Below, in pieces: positions 36,366 through 46,427 of a DNA stretch of 64,000 nucleotides. The notes under the pieces are model-generated. The model had not been told where the DNA came from, made no database searches, and worked only from the letters and a program-made list of their open reading frames with translations. The number at the start of each line of letters is the position of its first letter. Positions within the stretch are counted from its first letter, which is position 1. The stretch is from Selenomonadaceae bacterium (GTDB lineage: Bacteria; Bacillota; Negativicutes; Selenomonadales; Selenomonadaceae). The position numbers were made by a program, and so were the translations under genes. Location of the stretch: assembly GCA_022786545.1 (NCBI GenBank), contig JALFXV010000100.1, positions 37,353-101,352 of the forward strand. The letters are read 5' to 3'.

Positions 36366-37127
36366 TTGAAGTGTTTTGTTATGAATGATCGTGTGAGTGA
36401 TCGTGTTACGGCTGAGCGCCGCCGCAGGCTGGAGGAGCTTTCCAGGAGGCTGGGGGTTTCTTTCCGCCATATTGGCTGGCTGCATCAGGCACTGACGCAT
36501 ACCTCCTATGCCAATGAGTCGCGGATGAAGGTAGAGCATAATGAGCGCTTGGAATTCTTGGGAGATGCGGTGCTGGAGCTTGCTATCAGCACCTACCTCT
36601 TTAATCATTTTCCTGGACTTCCTGAGGGTGATCTGACAAAGGCAAGGGCAGCGGTGGTCTGTGAGGCTAGTCTTTCCAGCCGGGCCGCGGAGCTGCATTT
36701 GGGAGATTACCTGTTGTTAGGACATGGAGAGCAGACATCAGGCGGGCGCAGGCGTTCCTCCATTCTTGAGGATGCCTTTGAATCCGTGATTGGCGCCATC
36801 TACATGGACCAGGGCTGGGAAAAAGCCCAGAGTTATGTACTCAGGCAGCTGGAGGAGCATCTGCACAGAGTTGAGGATGGCAGCACCCGGGTAAGGGACT
36901 ACAAGACCATGCTGCAGGAGCTGGTGCAGAGGCGGGCTGATAGCCATGTCAGCTATGAGCTCCTAAGCGCCACAGGGCCGGATCATGCCAAGGTGTTTGA
37001 GTTTGCTGTTAAGCTTAATGACGAAGTTTTAGGAACAGGTAAGGGTCCAAGTAAAAAGGCGGCTGAACAGCAGGCAGCACGCCAAGCTTTAGAGATTTTG
37101 AATAATCGCAGTAAAAAAGAGGCATAA
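36366..37127 (+). CDS. rnc: Ribonuclease III
   Basis: A 253-residue double-strand-specific endoribonuclease. The catalytic NERLEFLGDAVLELAIS and ILEDAFESVIGAIYMD are in the N-terminal domain; the C-terminal domain is a double-stranded RNA-binding fold ending GKGPSKKAAEQQAARQALE. The start is uncertain: TTG 36366 lies 13 bases after GAGG; ATG 36381 is too far from it. A terminator overlaps the stop. Confidence 0.95.
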   Translation: MKCFVMNDRVSDRVTAERRRRLEELSRRLGVSFRHIGWLHQALTHTSYANESRMKVEHNERLEFLGDAVLELAISTYLFNHFPGLPEGDLTKARAAVVCEASLSSRAAELHLGDYLLLGHGEQTSGGRRRSSILEDAFESVIGAIYMDQGWEKAQSYVLRQLEEHLHRVEDGSTRVRDYKTMLQELVQRRADSHVSYELLSATGPDHAKVFEFAVKLNDEVLGTGKGPSKKAAEQQAARQALEILNNRSKKEA

Positions 37128-37149
37128 CCGCCTCTTTTTTTGTTATAAT
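37113..37149 (+). terminator. Terminator of the fab-rnc operon with adjoining extended -10 promoter
   Basis: AAAAAGAGGC pairs with GCCTCTTTTT around ATAACC, overlapping the rnc stop (37113-37141). Immediately after it, TG-T-TATAAT (37141-37149) is an extended -10 element that can start the metallo-hydrolase message; no clear -35 is seen. Confidence 0.8.
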
Positions 37150-37250
37150 GGAGAGGCAGGGCCGGCTGCATGACGAGCAAAGCCTGCCTTGCCTGAAAGC
37201 ATCTGATGTGAGAGAATATGGATAAACAGAGGAAATGGGAGATGAGCGCT

Positions 37251-38066
37251 ATGAAAAAGCTGATCATGCTGGGCACAGGCAATGCAATGGTAACCAAAGT
37301 ATTCAATACTTGTTTTTTGATTGAACATTCGGACGGGGAACTTTTTATGACGGATGCCGGTGGTGGCAACGGCATATTGAGGCAGATGGAGCTGGCAGGG
37401 GCGGACTACAGGAGGCTTCATCACATGTTTGTGACCCACGGCCATACAGACCATATCCTGGGGGTAATCTGGATGATCAGAAAGATTGCCTCCCTGATGA
37501 ATACGGGCAAGTATCAGGGGCAGCTGCACATTTACTGCCACGATGTGGTGAAGGATATGCTGGAGAAGATGTGCGCCATGATGTTGAAAAAGAAGGATTT
37601 GGCCAATGTAGGCAGGGATATTCTCATCCATGAAGTCAGGGATGGGGAAAAGGTGGAGCTGCCGGAGCTTACCCTGACGGCATTTGATATTTTCTCCACC
37701 AAGGCAAAGCAGTTTGGCTATCGGATGGTGTTCAAGGATGATGGCTTGGTGCTGACCTGCCTGGGGGATGAGCCATACAATCCTCAGTGCCGTCAGTACG
37801 TTGAGGGAGCGGACTGGCTGATGTCTGAGGCATTCTGCAAGTACGATGACAGGGATGAGTTCAAGCCTTATGAAAAAAATCACAGTACTGTCAAGGAGGC
37901 AGGGGAGCTGGCGCAGCAGCTGGGGGTTGCCAATGTAGTGCTTTATCATACCGAGGACAAGACCATCGCCACCCGCAAGGAAGATTATGGAGCAGAATGT
38001 AGAAAGTATTTCAGCGGCCATGTTTTTGTGCCTGATGATTTGGATGTAATTGAGCTGGCCAAATAA
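37251..38066 (+). CDS. MBL-fold metallo-hydrolase (RNase Z-like)
   Basis: A 271-residue metallo-beta-lactamase fold protein. LGTGNAMVTKVFNTCFLIEH opens the fold, VTHGHTDHILG carries the zinc ligands, and LTCLGDEPYNPQC and VVLYHTEDK the later ones. It resembles tRNase Z-type hydrolases but lacks the long exosite arm. Start ATG 37251 fits the family N-terminus and a GGGAG upstream; ATG 37218 and 37242 are in frame. Substrate unknown. Confidence 0.82.
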   Translation: MKKLIMLGTGNAMVTKVFNTCFLIEHSDGELFMTDAGGGNGILRQMELAGADYRRLHHMFVTHGHTDHILGVIWMIRKIASLMNTGKYQGQLHIYCHDVVKDMLEKMCAMMLKKKDLANVGRDILIHEVRDGEKVELPELTLTAFDIFSTKAKQFGYRMVFKDDGLVLTCLGDEPYNPQCRQYVEGADWLMSEAFCKYDDRDEFKPYEKNHSTVKEAGELAQQLGVANVVLYHTEDKTIATRKEDYGAECRKYFSGHVFVPDDLDVIELAK

Positions 38067-38174
38067 GGGCCTGGCACATGCAAGCTGTCTGGCAGGTAAT
38101 GATAGTTGAGTTTTTAGGTATTTTTCATAATAAGGGATTATACTGTACAGTGGCTGGAATAATGCCTGTATATG

Positions 38175-38203
38175 TTGACTTTTGGAGAGAGTGAATGTAT
38201 CAT
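38175..38203 (+). promoter_or_regulatory. Promoter of the RND efflux operon
   Basis: TTGACT (38175-38180), 17 bases, TATCAT (38198-38203). An 8-base palindrome, GTTCGAAC (38224-38231), lies in the leader and could be a repressor site. No regulator gene adjoins. Confidence 0.7.
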
Positions 38204-38272
38204 GTACAGAGCGTGTTGTTCGTGTTCGAACCGATTTATGCTTATAGCGGGAATAATAGGAGGTAGGTAGAT

Positions 38273-39439
38273 TTGTCTAAAAAAGCTATTATAGCAATAG
38301 CTGTCGTGGTGGTGGTTATTGCTGGAACACTTTTGATGGGAGTTTTTGGCGGTGGCGGCGGCCAGCAGAGGGCTATGGGGGCCGTGCAGGTCAAGGCCAT
38401 GAACGTGCTGGTGCAGGATACGCCTCTGACTCTTGAGTATGCAGGCTCCGTCAAGGGCAAGGATGAAGTAAAGGTGCAGGCCAGGGTATCCGGCAATGTG
38501 ATGGATAAGTACATCAAAGGCGGACAGTATGTGTCTGCCGGCCAGGCCCTGTACAAGATTGATGACCGAAATTATCGGGCTGCCCTGCTGCAGGCTCAGG
38601 CCAACCTGGCCCAGGCCCAGGCAACCTATAACAACGCACTGATTGATTTGCAGCGCAATGAGCAGCTGCTGGCTGCAGCGGCTGTTTCCGAGCAGGTAGT
38701 TACTACCCTTAGGGCGCAGGTGGCTGCCTATCAGGCAAATGTAAATGCTATGGAAGCACTTGTGCAGCAGGCTCAGCAGAACCTGGATGATACTGTTGTC
38801 TATGCACCGATGAGCGGCAAGCTGGCGGTGGATGATGTGGCAGTGGGTACTTATGCCGCCGCAGGCAATACTACGCTGGTAACCATCGGTTCCAGCAATC
38901 CGATTTTTGTGCAGTTCAGCATCAGTGAGGGCGAGTATCTGAAGTATGTGGGAGCCTCCGTGGTTCCTGGCCAGGCTCTGCCTAGTAAGACCGTGCAGAT
39001 TGCCCTGAGCGATGGTTCCGTTTATCCTATTGATGGCAGCATAGTAGAGGTTGACCGTGCCATGCAGGATAATTCAGGTTCTTTGATTGTCAAGGCGCAG
39101 TTCGACAATCCTGACGGTATCCTGGTACCTGGCATGTTTGCCCGTGCCAAGCTCACCGGCGATACACTGAAGGGGGCCGTTCTGGTGCCGGAGCGTGCCG
39201 TACAGCAGCTTTTGGGCAAGTCCTTCGTGATGATTGTGGGCGAGGACGGCAAGTCCAAGGCTCAGAATGTGGAGCTGGGCACCAAGGTAGGCAGCTACTG
39301 CATTGTTGAAAAGGGACTGACCGGCAAGGAGCAGGTTATTGTAGAGGGGCTTACCTCCCTGACCGAGGGCATGGATCTGGCTATCACCGAGGTAAAGCCG
39401 GAGGATATGGGCTTCTCCCTCACAGCAAACAATTTATAA
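38273..39439 (+). CDS. RND efflux periplasmic adaptor subunit (AcrA/MexA type)
   Basis: A 388-residue membrane fusion protein linking the inner-membrane pump to an outer-membrane channel. The N-terminus has one anchoring helix (AIIAIAVVVVVIAGTLLMGV) and no lipobox cysteine. The lipoyl halves (VQARVSGNVMDKYIKGGQYV and DDTVVYAPMSGKLAVDDVAV) flank an alpha-hairpin rich in AQANLAQAQA-type heptads. TTG 38273 follows ATAGGAGG. 12 bases separate it from the pump gene. Confidence 0.94.
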   Translation: MSKKAIIAIAVVVVVIAGTLLMGVFGGGGGQQRAMGAVQVKAMNVLVQDTPLTLEYAGSVKGKDEVKVQARVSGNVMDKYIKGGQYVSAGQALYKIDDRNYRAALLQAQANLAQAQATYNNALIDLQRNEQLLAAAAVSEQVVTTLRAQVAAYQANVNAMEALVQQAQQNLDDTVVYAPMSGKLAVDDVAVGTYAAAGNTTLVTIGSSNPIFVQFSISEGEYLKYVGASVVPGQALPSKTVQIALSDGSVYPIDGSIVEVDRAMQDNSGSLIVKAQFDNPDGILVPGMFARAKLTGDTLKGAVLVPERAVQQLLGKSFVMIVGEDGKSKAQNVELGTKVGSYCIVEKGLTGKEQVIVEGLTSLTEGMDLAITEVKPEDMGFSLTANNL

Positions 39440-39451
39440 GGGGGCGTCCAC

Positions 39452-42400
39452 TTGGCTAAGTTTTTTATACATAGACCGATATTTGCAATCGTAATATCCT
39501 TGCTGATTGTAATCATCGGTGTGCTGGCAGCTTTTCAGCTGCCGATTGCCCAGTATCCGCAGATTTCGCCGCCGACGATTTCCGTCAGCACCACCTATGT
39601 AGGTGCCAACGCGAAAACTGTTAATGATACGGTGGCACAGGTTATTGAGCAGCAGGTAAACGGTACCCAGGGCATGGACTACATGTCCTCTACTGCTGCT
39701 GACAGCGGCTGGTACAGCCTGAGCGTAGTGTTCAATCTGGGCACCGATGGCGACATGGATGCGGTAAAGGTGCAGAACAATGTGGCAATTGCCAACTCCA
39801 GCCTGCCTGAATCCGTAAAGTCTATGGGCGTAACTACCAGCAAATCATCCAATGATATGGCACTGATGATGGCAATGTATTCCCCGAACAAGACCTATGA
39901 CCGCCCGTGGATGAAGAACTATGCGGATATTTATCTGCTGGATCAGATCAAGCGCGTAAATGGCGTAGGTGACGTAATGGTATTTGGTGCTGACCATGCC
40001 ATGCGTATCTGGGTAAACCCTGCCAAGATGGCAGAAATGAATATTACGGCTGCTGATATCATGGCAGCCATCAATGAGCAGAACGTGCAGGCTCCGGCAG
40101 GTACGGTAGGTGCCGCACCTGTGGCTGACAGTCAGGAAAAGCAGGCCACCGGCAAGATTGATGGCCGTCTGACCAGTGCCGAGGAGTTTGGCAACATCAT
40201 CCTGAAGGCTACCACTGACGGACAGTATGTGCGCATCAAGGATATTGCCAGGGTAGAAACTGGTGCTGAGGACTATAACTTCATACCTAGCTACAACGGC
40301 ATGGATGCGGTGGGTTTCGGTATCCAGCTTACCAGTGATGCTAATGCCATGACCACCGTGGCTGAGGTAAAGAAGATTTTGGAGAATGCCCAGAAGGACT
40401 TCCCGCCTGATTTGGAAATCAAGGAGATTGTAGACAGCACCAAGTTTATCGGTGCCTCTATCAATGAGGTTGTGCATACATTTATCGAGGCACTGGTGCT
40501 GGTTGTGCTGGTAGTATTTGTTTTCCTGCAGAACTGGCGGGCAACCCTCATTCCTCTTTTGGCAGTGCCTGTATCTTTGATAGGTACATTTATTGCCTTT
40601 ACTTTCCTGGGGTTCTCCATCAACACCCTGACCTTGTTTGCCATGGTGCTGGCAATCGGCCTGGTAGTAGATGATGCGATCGTTGTTATCGAGAACGTTG
40701 AGGCGCACATGGAGAAGGGCCTGAATCCTGTGGACGCTACTGAGCGGGCCATGGACGAGGTACAGGGCCCTGTTGTGGCTATTGCCTTCGTGCTGGCGGC
40801 AGTGTTTGTGCCGGTGGCATTCCTGGGGGGCATGATGGGTGTTCTGTATCGCCAGTTTGCCCTGACCATCGCTATTTCCATGGCCTTGTCGGCTTTTGTG
40901 GCACTGACACTGACACCGGCTCTCTGTGCCACTATCTTGAAGCCTCATGAGAAGAATGAAAATGAGGGCGTACTGGGACGGTTCTTTGATAAATTCAACG
41001 AGGCCTTTAACAGAATGCGCCTCAGCTATCAGGGCGTGGTGGGCTGGTTTATTGGCCACATCAAGGTTGCCCTGGTGTTTGTGGTGATTGTCTGCGGCCT
41101 GACAGGGCTCTTGTACAAGATTGTGCCGTCCACCTTCGTGCCGGATGAGGATCAGGGCTACTATGCTGTAGCAGTAAACCTGCCGGAGGGAGCTTCCCTG
41201 AACCAGACGACGAAGGTTATCGACAAGCTGATACCTGCCTTGTTGCAGGTAGAGGGTATTGACGGTGTCATGGGTATTCCTGGCTTTGACATCATGGCCT
41301 TCAGCGACAAATCCAGTGCTGGTGCCATGTTCGTTGGCTTGAAGCCTTGGGCTGATAGGACTACTGCGGAAACACAGATTAATGCCATCGTTATGAAAAC
41401 CTTTGGTGTAGGTGCCATGGTTGCGCCGGAGGCGCGGGTTATAGCCTTTAACATGCCTGCTTTGCCAGGCCTTGGTACTGTTGGCGGCTGGCAGATGGAG
41501 CTGCAGGATTTGTCCGGGCATACCGATGAGGAACTGGATCAGATTACCAAGAAGATTCTGGCTGCGGCAAATCAGCGTCCTGAGCTGCAGGGTGTGCGCT
41601 CCACTTATTCCATCAATTCACCTATTTATCAGTATGATATTGACAGGGAAAAGGTTAAGGCTATGGGCGTCAGCCTTTCTGATGTGTTCACTGCCATGCA
41701 GGTATTTTATGGCGGTAATCAGGTCAATGACTTCAATGAGTTTGGCCGTACCTACAAGGTAGTTGTGCAGGCAGATGAAACTTTCCGCAGTGATGTGGAA
41801 AATATGCGCTTTATGTATGTGCGCAGCAATACAGGTGCCAAGGTGCCTCTGGATTCTTTGCTGAAGCCGCGTGAAACTACTGGTGCCAGCAATATCAGCC
41901 GCTTTAATGCAGCCCGTTCTGTTGGTATTCAGGGCAACGCAGGCAACGGCTATTCTTCTGGTGAGGCCATGGCTGCCATTGAGGAAATCGTCAAGGAGGT
42001 TGCTCCTGATGGCTTCGGCATTGAGTGGTCCGGTCAGGCCCGTGAGGAGCAGAAGACTAGCAGCTCCACCAGCCAGGTGCTGGCTCTGGCATTTGTCTTC
42101 GTATTCCTGTGCCTTGCCGCTCTCTATGAGAGCTGGAGCGTGCCGTTTGCGGTGCTGCTGTCTGTACCGGTAGGTATCTTTGGTGCGTTGTTCTCCGAGT
42201 ATTTCCTGTCCATTGTACAGGCTCTTGACGGTACGCCGAATGCCGGATTGCAGAACAGCGTATATATGCAGATTGGTGTTATCATGATTATTGGTCTGGC
42301 AGCCAAGAACGCCATACTGATTGTAGAGTTTGCCAAGATTCGTGTAGATGCCGGCATGAATCCTTTAAAGGCAGCTATTGAGGCGGCAGGACTGCGCTTG

Positions 42401-42640
42401 CGTCCTATTCTCATGACCTCCTTTGCTTTCATCATAGGCTGTCTGCCGCTGGCTATGGCAACGGGTGCCGGTGCGGCTGCCCGTAACGGCATGGGTGTGG
42501 CGGTAGTTGGCGGTATGCTCTTTGCAACTGGCATCGCTATCTTCATCATCCCTGCCTTCTATGTGATGACTGAGTATATTTCCAAGACTCTGGGCATCAG
42601 GAAGACGGAGAAGAAAAAGACTTCTACCGATTACATGTAA
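39452..42640 (+). CDS. RND multidrug efflux permease (AcrB/HAE1 family)
   Basis: A 1062-residue proton-driven exporter with 12 membrane helices in two repeats. AKFFIHRPIFAIVISLLIVI is the typical start; the proton-relay segment LAIGLVVDDAIVVIENVE is in helix 4, and GLAAKNAILIVEFAK near the C-terminus is its partner. Length is normal for HAE1. TTG 39452 follows AAGGGGGCG. No outer-membrane factor gene follows, so a shared TolC-like protein must be encoded elsewhere. Confidence 0.96.
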   Translation: MAKFFIHRPIFAIVISLLIVIIGVLAAFQLPIAQYPQISPPTISVSTTYVGANAKTVNDTVAQVIEQQVNGTQGMDYMSSTAADSGWYSLSVVFNLGTDGDMDAVKVQNNVAIANSSLPESVKSMGVTTSKSSNDMALMMAMYSPNKTYDRPWMKNYADIYLLDQIKRVNGVGDVMVFGADHAMRIWVNPAKMAEMNITAADIMAAINEQNVQAPAGTVGAAPVADSQEKQATGKIDGRLTSAEEFGNIILKATTDGQYVRIKDIARVETGAEDYNFIPSYNGMDAVGFGIQLTSDANAMTTVAEVKKILENAQKDFPPDLEIKEIVDSTKFIGASINEVVHTFIEALVLVVLVVFVFLQNWRATLIPLLAVPVSLIGTFIAFTFLGFSINTLTLFAMVLAIGLVVDDAIVVIENVEAHMEKGLNPVDATERAMDEVQGPVVAIAFVLAAVFVPVAFLGGMMGVLYRQFALTIAISMALSAFVALTLTPALCATILKPHEKNENEGVLGRFFDKFNEAFNRMRLSYQGVVGWFIGHIKVALVFVVIVCGLTGLLYKIVPSTFVPDEDQGYYAVAVNLPEGASLNQTTKVIDKLIPALLQVEGIDGVMGIPGFDIMAFSDKSSAGAMFVGLKPWADRTTAETQINAIVMKTFGVGAMVAPEARVIAFNMPALPGLGTVGGWQMELQDLSGHTDEELDQITKKILAAANQRPELQGVRSTYSINSPIYQYDIDREKVKAMGVSLSDVFTAMQVFYGGNQVNDFNEFGRTYKVVVQADETFRSDVENMRFMYVRSNTGAKVPLDSLLKPRETTGASNISRFNAARSVGIQGNAGNGYSSGEAMAAIEEIVKEVAPDGFGIEWSGQAREEQKTSSSTSQVLALAFVFVFLCLAALYESWSVPFAVLLSVPVGIFGALFSEYFLSIVQALDGTPNAGLQNSVYMQIGVIMIIGLAAKNAILIVEFAKIRVDAGMNPLKAAIEAAGLRLRPILMTSFAFIIGCLPLAMATGAGAAARNGMGVAVVGGMLFATGIAIFIIPAFYVMTEYISKTLGIRKTEKKKTSTDYM

Positions 42641-42705
42641 TGGTGCGTAATTGCAAATTTGCTTGAAATATCAAGCTCGGATTTTACAATCTGTGTATTG
42701 TTTTG

Positions 42706-42735
42706 ACGGGGCGGCGTAAGCCGCCCTGTTTTTTT
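42706..42735 (+). terminator. Terminator after the RND operon
   Basis: ACGGGGCGGC pairs with GCCGCCCTGT (one G-U) around GTAA and is followed by a run of T. Confidence 0.92.
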
Positions 42736-42763
42736 GGCAAAATGCCAGGTATAAATGCCATTG

Positions 42764-42817
42764 AATATAAATATATATCTATATCTATATTTATATATAT
42801 ATCTATATTTATATATA
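42764..42817. repeat. AT-only low-complexity tract upstream of recA
   Basis: About 54 bases of almost pure A/T with TATATC and TATATT units repeated and a partial inverted symmetry (TATAAATATA against TATATTTATA). It lies between the efflux terminator and the recA promoter and may act as an easily melted or UP-like element. Confidence 0.7.
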
Positions 42818-42851
42818 CAGAACAAAAAGTTAAAAATATTCTATTTACCTA

Positions 42852-42880
42852 TTGCGCAAAAAACCCGTGTTTGTTATAAT
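42852..42880 (+). promoter_or_regulatory. recA promoter
   Basis: TTGCGC (42852-42857), 17 bases, TATAAT (42875-42880). No convincing LexA box of the Firmicute form was found at the promoter. Confidence 0.75.
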
Positions 42881-42918
42881 AGGTATAGAATTTCATTGAG
42901 ATTAAGGAGTTTTGAAAT

Positions 42919-43965
42919 ATGGATCAGGAAAAAGAAGAATCTTTAAAAAATGCCATGAAGCAGATTGAGAAGGACTATGGCAAGGGTGCCATTATGCGCC
43001 TGGGTGATGCGGCAGCCAATATGAACGTAGAAGTTATTTCTACAGGTATCCTGCCCCTTGATATCGCCTTGGGCGTAGGGGGTATTCCTAGGGGGCGTAT
43101 CATTGAGATTTACGGCCCTGAGTCCTCTGGTAAGACTACTGTAACCCTGCACATGATTGCCGAGGCGCAGCGGCAGGGGGGCGTGGCAGCCTTTATCGAT
43201 GCGGAGCATGCGCTGGACCCTGTTTATGCCAAGAATTTGGGGGTGGATATTGACAACCTGCTGATTTCCCAGCCTGATACCGGCGAGCAGGCGCTGGAGA
43301 TTGTGGAGGCCCTGGTGCGCAGCGGCGCCATCGATATTATCGTGGTGGACTCTGTAGCGGCTCTGGTGCCTCGTGCGGAGATTGAGGGCGATATGGGTGA
43401 TGCCCATGTGGGCCTCCTGGCGCGCCTCATGAGCCAGGCCATGCGCAAGCTGACGGGTATCATCAGCAAGTCCCAGACTACTGCCATCTTCATCAATCAG
43501 ATTCGCGAGAAGGTGGGCACCATGTATGGTAACCCTGAGACCACCACCGGCGGCCGTGCCCTGAAGTTCTATTCCTCAGTGCGTCTGGATGTAAGGAAGT
43601 TTGATGTGGTGAAGCAGGGTACCACTATCCTGGGCAACCGCACCAAGGTAAAGGTAGTGAAGAACAAGGTGGCTCCGCCATTCAAGGTAGCTGAGTTTGA
43701 TATTATGTACGGGGAGGGTGTTTCCAAGGAAAGCAGCGTGATTGACATTGCCGCTGACCTGGATATCCTCAACAAGAGCGGTTCCTGGTATTCCTACAAC
43801 GGCAACCGTCTGGGACAGGGCAAGGACACTGTCAAGGAAATTCTCAGAAACCAGCCTGAGCTGATGGCAGAGATAGAGGCGAAGCTGTATGAGATGCTGA
43901 AGGATGCGGATGTCATCCAGAGGCTGACTTCTCCGGCCAAGAAGGGCAAGGCTTCCGATGAGTAA
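42919..43965 (+). CDS. recA: Recombinase RecA
   Basis: A 348-residue strand-exchange ATPase. Walker A is [29 protein letters not shown] carries Walker B; the DNA-binding loops include [19 protein letters not shown] and [23 protein letters not shown] 42919 follows TAAGGAG. Its end overlaps recX by 8 bases (ATGAGTAA). Confidence 0.98.
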   Translation: MDQEKEESLKNAMKQIEKDYGKGAIMRLGDAAANMNVEVISTGILPLDIALGVGGIPRGRIIEIYGPESSGKTTVTLHMIAEAQRQGGVAAFIDAEHALDPVYAKNLGVDIDNLLISQPDTGEQALEIVEALVRSGAIDIIVVDSVAALVPRAEIEGDMGDAHVGLLARLMSQAMRKLTGIISKSQTTAIFINQIREKVGTMYGNPETTTGGRALKFYSSVRLDVRKFDVVKQGTTILGNRTKVKVVKNKVAPPFKVAEFDIMYGEGVSKESSVIDIAADLDILNKSGSWYSYNGNRLGQGKDTVKEILRNQPELMAEIEAKLYEMLKDADVIQRLTSPAKKGKASDE

Positions 43966-44455
43966 GGAGCGGTCAGCTGCAAAATCATCTGGTTCTCGCG
44001 AGGGACAGCCTTCCTGCAAGGCAAAGGCTGTAGAGTTTTTGGCGCGCAGTGACCAGAGCATACGCAGGCTTTCAGATAAGCTGTCCAGGAAGGGCTACAG
44101 AGAGGATGAGATAGAGGAAACTATTCAGTGGCTGCAGTCTAAAAGGTTTATCCAGGAGGAGGAGGGCTGCCGGAGGCGGTTTGAGTTTCTCTACCATGAC
44201 AGCAGCTACAGTGTGCGGCAGATTGTGGCGAAGCTGCAGCAGCAGGGATATGACCGGGATATGATCAGGGAGTGCATTCCGGATGATACTGATGAGCGGG
44301 AGTATGCCGTGGCCATGAAGGTGGTGCGGCGCAGGTTCAAGGCAGGTGCGGAGCAGCAGAAAATGCTTCAGCATCTGTACATGAAGGGCTTTGACTACGA
44401 TACGGCCAGGAACGCAGTGGAGGATTTGCGGCTGGAATGGGACGAGGATATATGA
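43958..44455 (+). CDS. recX: Regulatory protein RecX
   Basis: A 165-residue helical modulator that inhibits or tunes RecA. Three-helix repeats are visible: [40 protein letters not shown] and a third ending [15 protein letters not shown]. The overlap with recA means coupled translation at a lower level. The guaA promoter overlaps its stop. Confidence 0.93.
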   Translation: MSKERSAAKSSGSREGQPSCKAKAVEFLARSDQSIRRLSDKLSRKGYREDEIEETIQWLQSKRFIQEEEGCRRRFEFLYHDSSYSVRQIVAKLQQQGYDRDMIRECIPDDTDEREYAVAMKVVRRRFKAGAEQQKMLQHLYMKGFDYDTARNAVEDLRLEWDEDI

Positions 44456-44461
44456 TATAAT
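44453..44461 (+). promoter_or_regulatory. Extended -10 promoter for guaA
   Basis: TG-A-TATAAT overlaps the recX stop codon; no good -35 is at 17 bases. The 120-base leader contains a small CAGGC-TTT-GCCTG hairpin but not a recognisable purine riboswitch. Confidence 0.55.
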
Positions 44462-44578
44462 GGATTGGTGTTTCAGGCTTTGCCTGTGCGGTTTTGGGGC
44501 GTATACGAAAACGCTGCATGATTTGCGCAGGCAGTCAGCCCATGAGTGATTTGTGTGGATTGAGGAGGAGCATAAATA

Positions 44579-46126
44579 GTGACAAATGAAATGATTATTG
44601 TCCTGGACTTTGGCGGCCAGTACAACCAGCTGATTGCCCGCCGTGTGCGTGAGTGCAATGTTTATTGCGAGGTGCATCCCAATACTCTCAGCCTTGAGAA
44701 AATCAAGGCTATGAAAAACCTGAAGGGCATCATCTTTACCGGCGGCCCTAACAGCGTGTATACATCTGACTCTGCAACCATCAGCACAGAGGTATTCAAG
44801 CTTGGCGTGCCTGTGCTGGGCATCTGCTACGGCTCCCAGCTGATGGCGCATCTTTTGGGCGGCAAGGTGGAGACTGCTCCTGTCAGCGAGTACGGCAAGA
44901 CAGAGGTCAGCATCAAGGCAGCTGGTTCCAAGCTGTTTGAGGGCGTATCTGCCAATACCGTCTGCTGGATGAGCCACACGGACTATATTTCCAAGGCTCC
45001 TGAGGGCTTCACCATTACGGCTGATACCCCTGTATGCCCTGTAGCGGCTATGGAGAACGAGGCAGAGGGCCTGTATGCCGTACAGTTCCACCCTGAGGTG
45101 CTGCATACTGTAGAGGGCACGAAGATGCTCAGCAACTTTGTGTACAATGTCTGCCAGTGCGCCGGTGACTGGCGCATGGATTCCTTTGTGGAGACTACCA
45201 TCCAGCAGCTGAAGGAAAAGATAGGCAACGGCAAGGCACTCTGCGCCCTGTCCGGCGGCGTTGATTCCTCCGTGGCGGCTGTGCTCATGTCCAAGGCCAT
45301 CGGCAAGCAGCTGACCTGCGTATTCGTGGACCATGGCCTTTTACGCAAGGATGAGGGGGATCAGGTTGAGGCAGTATTCGGTCCTGATGGCCCATATGAT
45401 TTGAATTTTATCCGGGTCAATGTGCAGGAGCGTTTCTATGAGAAGCTAAAGGGCGTAACCGAGCCGGAGCAGAAGCGCAAGATTATCGGCGAGGAGTTCA
45501 TCCGGGTATTTGAGGAGGAAGCCAAGAAGATTGGTGCCGTGGATTTCCTGGTACAGGGAACTATCTATCCGGATGTTATCGAGAGCGGCCTGGGCAAGTC
45601 CGCGGTTATCAAGTCCCATCACAACGTAGGCGGTCTGCCTGACTATGTGGATTTCAAGGAGATTGTGGAGCCGCTGCGCCTTTTGTTCAAGGATGAGGTG
45701 AGGAAGGCCGGCCGCGAGCTGGGCATTCCTGATTATCTGGTGAACCGCCAGCCGTTCCCTGGCCCTGGCCTGGGCATCCGCATTATCGGCGAGGTAACTG
45801 CCGAAAAGGTAAAAATTGTGCAGGAGGCGGATGCCATCTACCGGGAAGAAGTGGCTGCCGCCGGTGTGGACAAGAATCTGGGACAGTATTTCGCTGCCCT
45901 TACCAATATGCGCTCCGTAGGTGTTATGGGTGATTTCCGCACCTATGATTATGCTATTGCCCTGCGTGCCGTCATGACCAGCGACTTCATGACTGCTGAG
46001 AGTGCCCAGCTGCCGTGGGAAGTGCTGCACAAGGTGACCAACCGTATTGTAAATGAGGTCAAGGGCGTAAACCGTGTAATGTATGATTGCACCAGCAAGC
46101 CGCCTGCCACCATTGAGTTTGAATAA
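44579..46126 (+). CDS. guaA: GMP synthase, glutamine-hydrolysing
   Basis: A 515-residue enzyme turning XMP to GMP. The class I amidotransferase domain (residues 1-195) has Cys83 in [11 protein letters not shown] and the FHPEVLHT histidine/glutamate; the ATP-pyrophosphatase P-loop is [14 protein letters not shown]; the C-terminal dimer domain ends [12 protein letters not shown] 44579 follows GAGGAGGAG. Confidence 0.97.
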   Translation: MTNEMIIVLDFGGQYNQLIARRVRECNVYCEVHPNTLSLEKIKAMKNLKGIIFTGGPNSVYTSDSATISTEVFKLGVPVLGICYGSQLMAHLLGGKVETAPVSEYGKTEVSIKAAGSKLFEGVSANTVCWMSHTDYISKAPEGFTITADTPVCPVAAMENEAEGLYAVQFHPEVLHTVEGTKMLSNFVYNVCQCAGDWRMDSFVETTIQQLKEKIGNGKALCALSGGVDSSVAAVLMSKAIGKQLTCVFVDHGLLRKDEGDQVEAVFGPDGPYDLNFIRVNVQERFYEKLKGVTEPEQKRKIIGEEFIRVFEEEAKKIGAVDFLVQGTIYPDVIESGLGKSAVIKSHHNVGGLPDYVDFKEIVEPLRLLFKDEVRKAGRELGIPDYLVNRQPFPGPGLGIRIIGEVTAEKVKIVQEADAIYREEVAAAGVDKNLGQYFAALTNMRSVGVMGDFRTYDYAIALRAVMTSDFMTAESAQLPWEVLHKVTNRIVNEVKGVNRVMYDCTSKPPATIEFE

Positions 46127-46139
46127 GAAGTGATATTGG

Positions 46140-46391
46140 ATGCGGCAGATAGTCTTTTGGGGGATTATCTGTCGCATTTATGATTTGTGTTATGAGAAAA
46201 TAGGTAAGAACTGTGCTGAGGCAAAGGATAGGCGGGAATATAAGAAGGTAACGAAGCAGATTGCACAGCTTATAAAATGGAAGGGGAATGATACGGCCAA
46301 GGCACTAATTGATGAACTGAAACAGACATATCCAAGGAGACCAGCACTGCTGGATGAGCTGGGAAAGGTGGAGAAGAGGCTGAAAAGCTGA
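46140..46391 (+). pseudogene. Remnant of a protein C-terminus downstream of guaA
   Basis: The open frame of 83 codons starts inside a hairpin that follows guaA (46140-46151 pairing with 46166-46177), so its 5' end is not a real N-terminus and no ribosome site is present. From about residue 25 it is protein-like: KDRREYKKVTKQIAQLIKW then ALIDELKQTYPRRPALLDEL. By eye this resembles the C-terminal end of SWIM zinc-finger-type proteins, but I am not sure. Best read as a truncated gene end whose front was lost. Confidence 0.5.
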
Positions 46392-46427
46392 TGAGCAGGG
46401 CCTATGAGTGTTTAAAAGGCATATTTG

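Noticed and set aside
39845-41521. 558-codon minus-strand frame opposite the RND pump
   Set aside because: It lies wholly inside the pump gene and its product has no protein-like features.
42764-42817. CRISPR or origin-type repeat
   Set aside because: The units are short, unspaced and purely AT; there are no regular spacers, DnaA boxes or cas genes.
42840-42918. LexA/SOS box in front of recA
   Set aside because: No GAAC-N4-GTTC-type palindrome is present; ACCCGTGTTTGTT is only a half-like match.
44462-44578. Purine riboswitch in the guaA leader
   Set aside because: The conserved junction sequences of the purine aptamer are missing; only a small hairpin is seen.
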